Origin: Delphinus delphis
Lineage: Eukaryota > Chordata > Mammalia > Artiodactyla > Delphinidae
Length of the DNA stretch: 64,000 nt
Assembly: GCF_949987515.2 (NCBI RefSeq)
Contig: NC_082696.1
Span: 630,001 to 694,000 of the forward strand
Reading direction: 5' to 3'
Shown in pieces: positions 45,469-56,680 of the stretch. Below the pieces are notes generated by a model. It was not told the origin of the DNA. It saw only the letters and a program-made list of their open reading frames with translations, and did not search any database. The translations under genes and the position numbers were made by a program. The stretch's first letter is position 1. Each line of letters begins with the position of its first letter.

Positions 45469-45914
45469 TGACACCTGCTCAAGCACAGGAGGGCAGCCTT
45501 TATTCAGGGCCACTGCAGGTGCAGAGACCGCCTACTGTGCGGCTTCACAGTGGGGGAGGGGGAGGGGCTCAAGTCCAAATACAACAAGGAAAAGTGGGAA
45601 TTTATAGCCTAGGAGCCGGTGGGAGTTTGTGCACAGAAAACCACGAGAAGGAAACACCTGGGCTGACGGGCCTTCCGGCTAAACCAACCTGCTGGGATCC
45701 TGGCTGAAGGCAGGCCGCGCGCTCAGACATCACCTGCAGACGGGGCTGAGGATCCCGATTAGATGCTGCGGGGGAGCAGATCCGGTGGGTTCTGACCGAA
45801 CTGACACGAGGATTCTTGCTCAGTTTGGACAAGGCAGAGGTGAACGGAGAAGCCCCAAAGGCGAGGCCTGCAGGGGACCCGGAGCGGAGTTTGGTCAGGG
45901 AGAAATCCGTGTCA
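45469..45914 (-). mobile_element. Solo LTR-like element (endogenous retrovirus type)
   Basis: This 446-bp insert in an L1 has short terminal inverted repeats (TGACAC at left, GTGTCA at right), giving TG...CA ends. Read on the minus strand it has CTATAAA (plus 45601-45607) and, about 100 bases downstream, AATAAA (plus 45499-45504) followed by a tail. That is U3-TATA-R-polyA-U5 order. No coding sequence, partner LTR or primer-binding site is attached, so it is a solo LTR. I do not recognise the family, and the target duplication is not clear. Confidence 0.65.
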
Positions 45915-46068
45915 GTGGACACCTGGGCGGTGCCGATTTTGGGCTTTTGTGAATAGTGCTGCTATGAGCCTTCTTGGACACGTTTTTGGTGGAAGTACAT
46001 TTCCGTTTCTCTTGGGATTTATCTAGGAGTGGGCTTGCTGGACCACGTGGTAATTCCGTGTTACGCTG
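45915..46068 (-). mobile_element. Old L1 3'-UTR, second part
   Basis: 'gggcttttgtgaatagtgct', 'gctatgagccttcttggaca' and 'tctaggagtgggcttgctgg' continue the L1 match from the point where it stopped before the LTR. Confidence 0.75.
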
Positions 46069-46242
46069 AGGCACCCACAGGCATCCTCGGGCGTGGGTCT
46101 GGGGCCGCAGTGGAGAAGGCGGAGCTATGAGGCCTCTCCCTATGACTTTCCACGCGACCTCTCAGGCACAGGGGCTTCTCACACGTCGGCCCAGGGCTCC
46201 CCAGGGGTGTGTCCCAAGAGAGCTTGCTGGGAAAAAGCTATA
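46069..46242. other. Unassigned segment between two L1 fragments
   Basis: GC-rich text of about 170 bp that does not follow L1. Its origin is unknown. Confidence 0.4.
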
Positions 46243-47850
46243 AACAGTCTACTGCTTTCAAAAATCAGCTTTATTGACAGTAATTTATGTGTAAGGAAAT
46301 TCGACGATTTTCACAGTAACATTCAGAGTTCTGGGGAAGTGCAGCTTTACGGTTGTGAAATCATCACTGCAATCAGTAAACAGGACATTCTATCCCCCAA
46401 AAGTTTCCTCCTGGCCCTGCACGGTCAGTCCCCTCCCCAAACCCTGGACCCGGCCACCGCCTCTCTTTCTGTTACCGTTCTGTTGCCTCTTCTAAAGTTT
46501 TATATACATTTTATATACATGGCGTCACACTGTATGTACGTAATCTTTCGTGTCTGGCTTCTTTCACTGAGAAGAATGTTTTTCAGATGCACCAGTTTGC
46601 TGCAAGGATCAGTAGTTCATCCCTTCTCCCGTTTTGTGGCAGAGCAGAGTCCCAGTTTAGGAAGAGACCATATTCGTCGATCCACTCAGCAGCTGATGGT
46701 CATTTGAGTCACGTCTAGCGCCTGAATATTATGAATAAAGCTGATATTAACATTTGCTTTCAAGACATTGTGTGAACTTACGTTTTCACTCCCTTATGAA
46801 AACACTTAGGAGTGAGGTTGCTAGTTGTGTGGTAAGTGTATGTTTAGCTTTATTAAGAAAAAAAGCCGTGTGTTTTCCAAAGTGTCTGTACCGTTTTGCA
46901 TTTCATCCACAATATATGAAAATTCTAGTTACTCCACATTTTCAACAACACTTAGTATTGTCAGATTTTTATTTTTTAAATTTGCCCATTCCTAGTGAGT
47001 GTGGAGTAGTATACTGTGGTTTTCATTTGAATTTTCGTAATCACTAATGATGTTAAGCATCTTTTCGTATGTTTATTTTCATTGGTTTAGCCCTTTCAGT
47101 GAAGTGTTTATTAAACTATTTTGCTCATTTTTTAAAAAAAAACTAGGCTGTTTATTTTATTAGAGGGTAATGAGGTTCTTTATATATTATGGATACAATT
47201 CTTATTTTTTTAATATGTATATTTCAAATGTTTTCTACCAACATGTAACTTGTTACTTTATTTTTTCTTAACGGTGTCTTTCAAAGAACAGTAGTTTTTA
47301 ATTATGATGAAGCAAATGTATCGATTTTTTTTCTTTCTTGGATCACGCTTTTGGTGGCATATCAGAGAAATCTTTGCCTAAACCCAGGTCATAAGATTTT
47401 TTACCTGTTTTCTTCTGGAAGTTTTGTAGGTTAGGCTCTTACACTGAAGTCTTCCCCACATCTTGAGTTGATTTTTGTACATGGTGTAAAGTAAAGGTTT
47501 ACGTTTATTTTCTTGCATACGGCTATCCAACTATGCCCATTGATCGTGTGGGTTCATTGTCTAACATCAGTTGACCATAAATGCAAGGCTTATTTCTGGA
47601 CTTTCTGTTCTGCCCAGCCAACTCACACCAATGCCACACTGTCTTGATTACAGTAGCTTTATAGCAAGTTTTGAAATCAAATAGTGTAAGTTCTCCAACT
47701 TTGTTCTTTTTCAAAATTGTCTTGGCTGTTCTAGGTTATTTTCAGTTCCATATAAATTTTAGCATCTTGTTTTTCCATGAAACCTGAAAATATTTTACTT
47801 CTATTTGGTGTGTTATACGCTTCACAGTTCATGTAACTACCTACATAGTT
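46243..47850 (-). mobile_element. Old L1 3' portion (second copy)
   Basis: A new L1 3'-UTR start ('cagctttattgacagtaatt') followed in order by 'tttcgtgtctggcttctttc', 'ctgaatattatgaataaagc', 'gtgtgttttccaaagtgtct' and 'tttctttcttggatcacgct', up to ORF2 traces at 47523-47714. Because it starts again at the 3' UTR, it is a separate insertion from 45050-46068. Diverged, dead copy. Confidence 0.85.
47523..47714 (-). pseudogene. L1 ORF2 remnant
   Basis: The minus frame reads KKNKVGELTLFDFKTCYKA then IKTVWHW and IYGQLMLDNE. It is homologous to the same ORF2 segment seen at 18812-19147 but more diverged. About 63 codons are open, and the copy is non-functional. Confidence 0.85.
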
Positions 47851-47952
47851 GGTTAAATCTACCATCTTGCTATTTGCTTTCTACTTGTTCTGTCAGTTCT
47901 TGGTTCATTTGTCTTTCTCTGTCTTCTCTTTGAGCTTAAAAAGAAAATTCCT

Positions 47953-48163
47953 GGGCTTCCCTGGTGGCGCAGTGGTTGGGAATCCGCCTGCCGATGTAGG
48001 GGACACGGCTTCGTGCCCCGGTCCGGGAAGATCCCACATGCCGCGGAGCGGCTGGGCCCGTGAGCCATGGCCGCTGAGCCTGCGCGTCCGGAGCCTGCGC
48101 TCCGCAACGGGAGAGGCCACAGCAGTGAGAGGCCCGCGTACCGCGCAAAAAAAAAAAAAAAAA
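47953..48163 (+). mobile_element. CHR-type SINE inserted in L1
   Basis: Full short cetacean form, 'gggcttccctggtggcgcag' to a 17-base poly(A) run at 48147-48163. The A-box-like TGGCGCAGTGG and the B-box-like GCTTCGTGCCCC (one change from GGTTCG) are near intact. The flanks 'gaaaattcct' and 'aaaatcct' give a short imperfect target duplication. The long A tail suggests a fairly young copy. Confidence 0.95.
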
Positions 48164-49015
48164 TCCTTTTTTATCCACACGTTGCTTATTAGCCGTAGGT
48201 CTTTGTTTTACTTTTTCGTGGTGGTTCTAAGGCTTACAGTGTTGGTTTTAATGTATCCTAGTCTGCTTTCCAATAATAATAAACACTTCATGTTGGGAGC
48301 AATAACCTTGCAAGAGCACAGTCCCCGTTCACACCACCTGCCCTTTGTGTTATTGTTGTCATGCATTTTATGTCCATACATTCTATAGATCCTACAATAC
48401 AGTTATCATTATTGCTTTAAACAGTCCATTATCTTTTAAATCTTATTTTTACCTTTATTTTTGCTGTTGACACTACACAGAGAACTACCAATTATCTTTT
48501 TCAGAGACTAAGAGAAAGATCTTTCCTGCTCACCTGCATATTTGCCAAGTTCGGCATTCTTCATTTGTGTCGATCCAAACTTTCACCTGCCGCACATTCC
48601 TCTAACAGAAGAATCTCCCTTAGCAGTTTATGGTGCAGGTCTGTGAATTTTTTGTGTTTATCTAAAAAATTTTCACTTTATTTTCTGGAAAGTACTTTTT
48701 TGGGGGTAAATAAGCCTATTTTAACAGGGTCCGCCACCCCTGCCTTGTTCTTAAAGATGCATCTTCGCTGTTCTCTAGCTCTTGTAGTCTGTACAAGTCT
48801 GTTGTCGTTCCTGCCCCTGTTCTCTGTACATATTGTGTCTTCTCTAGCTGCTTGTAAGATTACTGCTTTCCCATTGGTTTTCAGCAATTTGGTTATGAAG
48901 TGCTTTACTGTGCTTTTCATTTAGTCTTGCTTTTAGGTTTATTGAAAGAATTTATCATATTGAGAAATTTGCAGCCATTTCATTCTTTCTTTTTTTTTGC
49001 AGCCACTATTTCTTA
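48164..49015 (-). mobile_element. Old L1 5'-region fragment
   Basis: 'atccacacgttgcttattag', 'cccattggttttcagcaatt', 'tggttatgaagtgctttact' and 'cagccactatttcttaaata' match the reversed non-coding 5' region of old L1 elements, as I recall it. It may belong to the same copy as the fragment at 46243-47850, with most of ORF2 and ORF1 deleted. Confidence 0.55.
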
Positions 49016-49078
49016 AATACTTTGTCTCTGTCTCTGTCTCTCTGTTTCTCTCTGTCTCTGTCTCTCTCCCTATCTATA
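49016..49078. repeat. (TCTCTG)n simple repeat
   Basis: Pyrimidine-rich array of TCTCTG/TCTGTC units ending at 'ccctatctatatg'. It probably grew from the pyrimidine-rich L1 text next to it. Confidence 0.9.
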
Positions 49079-49224
49079 TGTAAGTAGATACACACACACA
49101 TCTCCTATTAGTTCTCTGGAGAAGCTTAATACAGGGTAGGAAGAAGTACTTTGCATTATACGTCGTTCTGTACTTTTTAAATTCCTTATAGGTTAAATTA
49201 ATATTGAATTAATTTAAAATTTCA

Positions 49225-49330
49225 ATTTTAAAATGAAAATTAAGTTATGTTGTACACGAGAAACTAATATAATATTATATATCAGTTATATCTCAAAAAC
49301 GTAAATTAAATTATTTTTCAATTCTTACTT
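49225..49330 (+). mobile_element. Possible L1 3' terminus
   Basis: 'tatgttgtacacgagaaact', 'aatataatattatatatcag' and 'ttatatctcaaaaa' resemble the common 3' end of mammalian L1 copies in forward orientation. It is AT-rich and short, so the match is tentative. Confidence 0.4.
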
Positions 49331-49533
49331 TCAAATTGAAAAAAAGTTTTGAAAATTATGTAGATATCTCCCATTTTAAGTAGCAGCAGAATCCATTTGC
49401 CCTCAAGTAGATGGCTCTGAACTGGTTCATGGGATGTTCGTGATATATCTTTTGAGAAAAGTGGAGGGGGGAGCGACTCCATGGTCAAAACCATGGCATA
49501 AATACTGGGCTAAACCGGTTGGATCGCCAGAAA

Positions 49534-50140
49534 TCAAAGTACCTGGCCTGCAACCAATTTCTCCTGCGCGTTTAATTTGTTACTGCGTGAATTTCCAAGA
49601 AAGGCTGGCGATCCGCAGTGTCCCCCGCTCTTCTGGGACACCTTTTTCTTAGGACAGTGGTGACATCTGCAGGGGCGCAAGGGCTCCCTGGAACACACGT
49701 TGTGAAGCAGCACTCGGAGGCGTTTTCCGCACCCCTGACAGAAGCTGTGGCATCGCCGCAATGCGCTCCCGCGAGCGGCTCAGACCTCTGGCGCCGGGAC
49801 CTTTGCCTCTGGTCACAGTCGGCAGTCAGGCTCTCCGAGCTCTCACCCCACCTCAAGTGGGCGCTAGAGCGCCTGGCTGCTGACGGGAGCTGAAGGAGCT
49901 CATTTCCAGAATCATCCACGTAAAACATCTCTCTTCGGACCATGGCGCTGCCGCTCCTGCTGTGCTGTCCCCCCTCTGTTGGGTGGGGCACTGCCGTCCC
50001 CGCAGAAGCCTGCGCAGATCCGTTGTGCTCCGCCGGGCGGTCTGGTAAACGGAGGCCCCGGTGCTGACGGGCCGTTTCCGAAAGCAGGTTGCATTCTCTT
50101 TGAAAGGCAATAAAATCCATGCAACAAGCACCCCTTTCAC
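49534..50140 (-). pseudogene. Unidentified minus-strand frame with Kozak start and Cys-rich end
   Basis: On the minus strand GGCAGCGCCATGG gives a strong initiation context at about 49943. From there a frame opens MVRREMFYVDDSGNELLQLP and stays open to 49572. An overlapping second frame (about 49761 to 49534) reads FCQGCGKRLRVLLHNVC, then PCRCHHCPKKK, a Cys/His pattern that could once have bound zinc. Joining the two parts needs a frameshift near 49770-49790, so if the locus ever coded it is now broken. The region is CpG-rich. I do not recognise the family, and it may be chance. Confidence 0.2.
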
Positions 50141-50159
50141 TTCAGCTGCTAGAAAATCC

Positions 50160-50439
50160 CTCAGCTTCTCTGTGCCTCCTGGAATCCCTTCTTCTCTCTG
50201 CTCCTCTGAAAGAGCTCCATTCTGCCTTTCTTCCCTGCGGGCTCCCTTCACTTCGGAAAAGAAGAAACTCTTTCAGGGAAAGGTGGGTTAGGCATCCTTC
50301 CAGTGCCGCTATTTGTGTCTTGCCTCCAATCAGGGCCCTTCCAGCAGGAGAATGGGCACAGGTGGGAGCCGTGACCCACCTCCCTCCACAGGCCCTCCAT
50401 CCATCCCACCAGCTAGCTGGTCACCAATCCCACAGCCCT
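50160..50439. other. Unassigned stretch
   Basis: Pyrimidine-rich, nothing recognisable. Confidence 0.4.
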
Positions 50440-50672
50440 TGGCATCCCTCCTTGTGCCGTCCAGGGACCCATGTCCCTCCCCGTGCCATTCAGGGGCCTG
50501 CGTCCCCTCCCCATGCCTTCCAGGGACCCTGCGTCCCCTCCCCGTGCCTTCCAGGGACCCTGCGTCCCCTCCCCGTGCCTTCCAGGGACCCTGCGTCCCC
50601 TCCCTGTGCCGTCCAGGGGCCTGTGTCCTTCCCTGAGCCATCCAGGGGACCATGTCCCTCCCTGTGCCATCT
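50440..50672. repeat. Minisatellite, seven units of 29-31 bp
   Basis: Unit type 'ccagggaccctgcgtcccct' plus 'ccccgtgcctt'. The CCAGG word starts at 50461, 50490, 50520, 50551, 50582, 50613 and 50642. The three central units are almost identical; the outer ones are decayed. Frames through it on both strands are artefacts. Confidence 0.95.
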
Positions 50673-51335
50673 CCATGCCAAGCCCACTCCAAAGAAGACT
50701 GTGCCGGGGAAGCCTCTAGGCTGTAAACGTCCTGGCCCGCCGTCTCTGCTGGCCCTCCTCAGAGGCACAGGGTGTTGACTTTGACGAAGCCCTTCCTGTC
50801 ATCACGGCCTGTGATTTGCAGACCTGCCCTGCTTTCTCCTCCCAGCAACCGATCACCTTACAGGAGCCGGGCCTGCAGGGTCACGCCTGGTGGCCTCCAC
50901 CTACTTCCTGTTTCCTCTGGGGTCCCAGCCCTGCCTCCCTCCCTTTCTTTTTTTTTGCTTTCCTTTGGAAAAATAAATCAGGTAATGCGTCTGGAAAAGA
51001 CGTCTCCAGCTGGGTGTCTTCAGCAGACTTTCCCACGAGCCACGCTGCTCCCTGTGGACGGGCCACGTGAATGCTGACCCCGAGCGTGTTACGGTGGGCA
51101 GCCCTCCAATCAGCAGCGACTAGACCCCCGTGGGAGCAAGGGCAGCCCCCGGGGGAGTGATGGTGAGCCGGTCCCAGCCCAGGCTCTGACCCCAGGTGCC
51201 CTGTGCACCACTTCAGGACCATGTCAGGTGAGTGGCCGGTGACTTCCTGGGGTTCAGGCCAAAGTCAGATGCAGCCCGGCTGCCTTGCACGGTCTGGACC
51301 TCGGGGCCTCTGTCACTTGCCCGCTCTGATCCTGG
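50673..51335. other. Unassigned GC-rich stretch
   Basis: Nothing recognisable was seen. Confidence 0.4.
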
Positions 51336-51743
51336 TGTTAGGGGAGGATTGCATCCCCCCAGGTTCAGGTGTTGAAGCCCTAGCTCACAGTACCTCAGCA
51401 CGTGACCTTCTTTGCAAATAAGGTCTTGCCAATGCAATTAGTTAAGATGAGGTCAGAGTTGAGTTGGGTGGACCCTAATTTATTATGATCATGTCCCTAT
51501 AAAAAAGAGAAATTTGGACACAGACACTCAAGCAGGGAGAGCACAGTGTGAACACTGGCGTCATGATGCCCCCAGCCAGAGACCTTCCAGGTGTCGAGGG
51601 GGGGACCAGAACCCTCCCTGGAGCCTCGGGCAGCCCTGCGCCCTGACTTCCGGCCTCAGGGCCGTGAAAGGATGAAGTGCAGCTGTTGGAGCCAGTACAC
51701 GGTCCGTGGTACTTTGTTACAGCAGCTCGAGGAAACGACCACA
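51336..51743 (+). mobile_element. MLT1-type LTR (ERVL-MaLR)
   Basis: Landmarks in order: 'ggttcaggtgttgaagccct', 'cacagtacctcagcacgtga', 'gcaattagttaagatgaggt', 'ctataaaaaagagaaatttg', 'gacacagacactcaagcagg' and 'ggtactttgttacagcagct'. This is the MLT1 consensus layout, with the TATA-like box inside. It is about 408 bp with TG...CA ends. The usual AATAAA block before the end is degraded. It is a solo LTR with no internal sequence attached. Confidence 0.85.
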
Positions 51744-51769
51744 CTTGCAACTTACGAATTTCTCTGGGT

Positions 51770-51880
51770 GCAAGTGTCCTCCTTTGTAAAATGGGAATGG
51801 CCTTGGGTCATTGTGGGGATTAAATGAGATAAGAGAGCAAAGTGAAGCACTTGGCACACTGACGTACAAGAACTGCAGTT
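51770..51880 (+). mobile_element. MIR SINE 3' part
   Basis: 'cctcctttgtaaaatgggaa' followed by 'ggggattaaatgagataaga' and 'agtgaagcacttggcacact' is the 3' half of MIR in forward orientation. Confidence 0.75.
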
Positions 51881-54800
51881 ACCGGAGGTGCGCAGGCGAA
51901 CGCAGAGGAGGCTGCACACTCACGGAGCTGAGGCGGGATTAAAGGGAGCCATGAGGAATCATCAGTTCAAGGGTCAAGAATGATTCTGAAGTATGATTCA
52001 CCTCCATGTTTTCTCACAGGAAGACATGGCAGCAGAGGGATGTGTTGACAGGTGTCTGGGTCGTTCTTTGTCATGGGGAACACTAAGGAATTCATAATTA
52101 CTGGAAATTACAGGAGAGAAAACACATTTGGAGATTCCTGAGAAATTAAAATATTGACAATTTGAAGGTGGTTCATGAAGTTGCTGTAATCAAAGGCAAC
52201 CGCGTTGACGAGGCAGGTGGGGAGGTCAGGCCACCTTGGCCGCCTTCCTTAGGGTGGACGGTGACGTGTGTGCCTGTTGGGAGGTCAGCCCGAGGGACGC
52301 TGGTCTTGAAGCTCCAGATGAAGGTCCCGGGACGGCTCGTGCCCTGCCTGCCTCAGTTTACCCACCGACGTGAGGAGCAGACGGGGTGGGCGGGGCCCAG
52401 CGTCCCATCCTGACGTGAGGGGCCCTGAGAGGCGGGTGAATGGCTGCTACGTGTTCAGGGGGGCTGCTCCCCAAGCTGGTGAGAGCAGGGGTGCAACGAC
52501 ACCAATGTGGTCGAAACGCAGGCCAGAGCCCACCAAGGCCTTCGCGTTTCAAGTCCAACCCGTGTGCACTTGGGTCTCGGGAGACGGTGTCCGGATTCAG
52601 GAGGGAACAGAGGGGACGTGGGGTTGGAGGAGCTTCCTGGCTCACCCTCCTCGGAGCCCGGGGCAGAGCAGGCGCCCAGCGGGCGAGCTCGGCCGCCGTC
52701 CTCCCCTGCGGTGGCAGAGTTTCAGCAAACATGCCGCAAAGGATTAAAGCCAGACTTGGGCACACAGGTGACAGTTCCAATTAAGGCCAGGTTCTCAACC
52801 ACAAATCCAGATCCCGGCGTGCCAGGAGGCACAGTGTTCCTTTGGCCCAGGCAGCCTTTCCCTCGGCACAACCAAACTCTCAGGTCAGCATTTTAATACG
52901 AGCAAAGGTGAACTGAAGACGCTCTCCAGAGCCTTCCCGAGCGTTAGCGGATGGTAGGGGTCCTGGGTTACCGGGCCAGCCCCGCACAGGGCAGAGCAGG
53001 GCCAGACCTCAGACGCCGCTGCTTTGTGCGTGGAGCTCCAGGCTCCGCGGGGATTGCACTGTGAGACCCCCTTCCTGCCATGGCTCTGGGTTCCGCCCCC
53101 TCTGGCAGGTTTGCTCTTCTGTCCGCTGTCCCTGTGCTGGGCCTGCAGGGAGCCCTGGGGCCTCTCTGAGCAAAGACGTGGTGAGGCTGCGAGCCCAGGC
53201 GGGGTTCTGCCGAAATCCAGGGCGAGGTCAAGGGGGCGAACACTTCCTATGACGTCCAGCGGGCCATCCCCCAGGGGGGTTCCCCTTCCTCGCAGGCCGG
53301 GCCCCCTGCGTCTGCAGCTCCAGCTTCTACCTTTGCCTCCGTGAACGCCCTCCACTCAGTTCACCTGGCCGCCCCCTGGCCTTACCGTGCTCATTGTCTG
53401 CATCTGCGTGTGTGCAGGTGACTCTGCTCCCAGGACGCTGTTCACTCGTGCTCTGTGGGTCCAACCCCGCTGACCCCAAGAGCATCTCCCGATGCCCTGT
53501 GGGGACCAGAGCTGGCCAAGGGCAGAGCCCAGCTGCCCCGGGCCCCTGGCCTCCCAGACACCTGCTGCCCTGGGCCGCCTCCCCCGGCGGGCGGGGCTCC
53601 TCCCCCGGGGCCCAGCACAGCGCCTGGCAGCAGTGGACGCTGGGCGGGCGTTTCCTGACAGCCCAGGGAGTGAAGGCCCACGCGGAGGACAGAGGCCCTG
53701 CACCTCCGTCACACATATCCTTAGTGGACGGAGCTGCCAGAGGCTGGGGCAGGGGAGGATGGGGGCGTCCCTGCAGGTGCCCTGGGACCCTCACACCCAG
53801 GTCATCTTGTGCCGCTCAGGCCTCTGGGCTGGTGATTGGCGGGGTGGGGAGGGGGTTCCCTTGGAACGCCCCTGCTTCCTGAGATCGGGGCAGCAGGTTG
53901 GAAAGGAAGGGCTGCTGACGCCGAGCAGGGCCAGGGCGCGCCGCGCCCCCCGCCACCGAGATCTGGCAGCCGGTCCTCCGAGCAGCCTCCGTTTTCTGCT
54001 TTCCTGAGGCCACTTTGCTCCTGAGACCTCAGGGGAGGAGCTCGGGCCGGAGAGCAAGTGAGGCCCAGAGAGGCCATGCGGGGCCTTGACAGTCAGGTGG
54101 AGGAGGGGCGGGCAGTGGGCCAGGCCCGGGCCCAGACCAGGGACACCCCGTGCCCACCCGTGGGAGACACGGGCTTGGTCAGGCCTTGCCGGGCCCACTC
54201 AAGCTGAGGGCCGTGCTCCCCGAAGCAGGCTGGACGCCGTCCGCACTGGGCGGGGGCCCAAGGCGAGAGTCAGGCCCAGAGCAGTCTCCGCGGTCTGCTC
54301 CTGGTGCTGCCTTGAGCCTCGAGAGCCACCGCAGGCACACCCGCCCTGGCAGGTGCTGGAGACGCGGGCCCTGCGCGCATCCCGGCCTGGGAGGAGCAAC
54401 GGGCCAGGGCGATGCTGTGCTGGCCGCAAAGTTTGCCGCGGATACCGAAGGGGAAATCACGAAATGAAAATAAACGCGGCTGAAGCCCCCAGGTCCTTGA
54501 GGGCGGCCGAGAAGACAGCAGAAATCACAGCCGCAATGACGCTCCTCTGTGCACATGGGCGCACGTGCCGGCTGCACACCAGGGGCTTCCTCAGACCTTT
54601 GCACCTGGAACGTGGGAGGTTCTGATTTCCACGTGACCAACGCCAGAAGAAGCGCTCCTGGCCCAGAGGAGCCTCAGAAAGAGGTGCTGTGAGGCCCTGC
54701 TGGCCCTCCCCATGCCTCCGCACCACCAGCGGAACCCCCGCCCACCAGCCCTCTCCTTCCTGGGAACCGGGGGTGGGTTGGCAACAGTGCCATGGATCAC

Positions 54801-56189
54801 GGCTCCACGCTGCAGATGCTCCAGGCGGAGGGACAGCCTGGAGCCAATGCGGGCCCCTGGCGCTTGGCCACTGGCCGCTCACACCCTCTGCAGCTCCACC
54901 CAGCGCCTCTACCACAGCTGGAAGAGCCCAGCTGACTGTCAAGGGCCCTTGCTCCAGGGGTCACCCTAAAGAGAGCTGAGAGCCACCCGACGGCCAGGGG
55001 CTCGCACGCCCAGCCTGGCCCTCCCAGGACTGGGAAGCTGGGCTCAGCAGGTGGGAGCAACGCAGCCTCCAGCTTCGAGGCCCCAGGTCCCTTCGGCCTC
55101 CAGTCCCCCCGCCCCCACTCACCCAGGGCAGGCGTCCACAGCCCGGGAACCTGAGCCTCCGCCTTCCCGCCTACCGGACAGGGTGCCCCCGAGCTGCACC
55201 TGGTAGGCCTCGGAGCCCCGAGCTGCAGGCCTGGACACGGGACGCTGTGGAGCCTTCCTGCGTCCGGCCTGCTGTGAGCACGGCCAGCAGGTCCCACCGA
55301 GCGCTCTTCCCTCCCAGGCGCCTATAACCCTGTGCAGACTCGTGAGGCCTGCAGGGGCGGGTCAAGTCCTGTCCGGTGAGGACCGAGGCTGGGGGAGACC
55401 CTCGGGCCCCGGGGCTGCAGACGGAGCCTGCTACTGTGTCCCGAGGAAGTGCAGGGGTCCTTCCCAGAGGGTGTTGCCCCAGGGCAGGGGCAGCGAGAAG
55501 GGAGCAGGGGGTGCTGGCCAGACCCCGACTTGGGACTCGGGTGGTGGCTTTGTCACCTGGGAAAGATGTTAGCCCTGCTCCATCCCATCTGTGTGACGCG
55601 GACCGTGGTGAAGGCGAGCCTGGCGCCGGCCCGCAGGATGGGCCTGGTCTGCCACGCAGGGTCCGGGCTCTCGCGCCTGTCCTCCCAAGCCTGCGGTTGT
55701 GGAGCCGGGTCCGGACGACACTGACACACGGGTGAGTCCCGCAGAGCGGGGGCAGCGGGCTCGCCAGCGTTAGAGGAACAGCCTCTCGGCGACCCCTCCG
55801 TGCGTCGTGCGCCAGGCACTGTGGGACTTTTAACAAACAAGGAGAGGTCTGCAAGATGGGGCTGGGGGGCGGCCAGTCCGAGTGACGTCCTCAGGCCGTA
55901 GGCCTCCCTGGAGGAGAGGCGGGCGTCTTTGGCACCAGAGGTGCTGGGCCCTCGGCAGGCTGCCCTGTCCTCCGGCAGAGCCCCGGGGACGGGGCCTCTT
56001 GGGGGGTCTTGCTACCAGTGACGAGGGTCATCTGTGCCTTTCGATGCCTGAGACGTGGGGGGAACACAGGGGGACAGAGCAGAGTCTGTGAGCCCCGGGC
56101 CTCCCGCCAGATGCCCCCTGCCGCTCCCCTCTCTGGGCACCGACTGGCGGTCAGGCCAGCGTGGATGACCTTCCAGGGGGCAGTGATGC
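51881..56189. other. Unassigned stretch, mostly GC-rich
   Basis: 51920-52200 is less GC-rich and looks single-copy. From 52200 on it is GC-rich with many overlapping frames. No gene, RNA or named transposon was recognised in 4.3 kb. Confidence 0.4.
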
Positions 56190-56680
56190 TCCGGTGGGGG
56201 GCTAACCCCGGCGCGGGGGCCCGTGCCCCGCGGTCTCCCGTGGCTTGTCCGTCCTCACCCGCCAGCCGCCCCAGCGCTGCTTAAGGAGGAGATGGGCTCT
56301 GGGCGTCTGTGTCACCGGACGCCGTCCCTCTTCCGCGGATTCAGGCACACGCCCCCTCCCCGCACCGCGGTGACGAGGGTCCTGCTCTCCCCTTGCGGAA
56401 ACCCCCCAACCCCACACGGCCTCCCAGAGGCTGCCGGCTGCTCCAGCGCAGGCGGGGGCCCGGCGGGGCTGCTGGTTCTGCGGAGGCTCGTCACCGCCGC
56501 ACCCCTCCCTCCTCTGCCTGCAGGTCAGCTTGGCAGGCGCGGGCCCGGGGCCGCTCCAGAGGGCGGGGGAGGGGTGGAGCCGGCAGGGTGGGATGCGGCG
56601 GGGCCCAGGGGTCAGTGACCCCCGCAGGTGCCGGGGGCGGTCCCGGCCCTCCTGAGAGAGGGGAGCGCAGCACAGGTGTG
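56190..56680. promoter_or_regulatory. CpG island without an assigned gene
   Basis: By hand count there are about 44 CpG in 480 bases (56221-56700) at roughly 70% GC. That is near three quarters of the number expected without CpG loss, so it meets the usual CpG-island criteria. Islands of this quality often mark promoters. A 337-codon plus frame starts inside it, but it is Arg/Gly/Pro-rich, shows no domain and is probably compositional. Confidence 0.5.

Noticed and set aside
50440..50672. Regular direct repeats that could suggest a CRISPR array
   Set aside because: Units are contiguous with no unique spacers, and the DNA is mammalian; it is a minisatellite.
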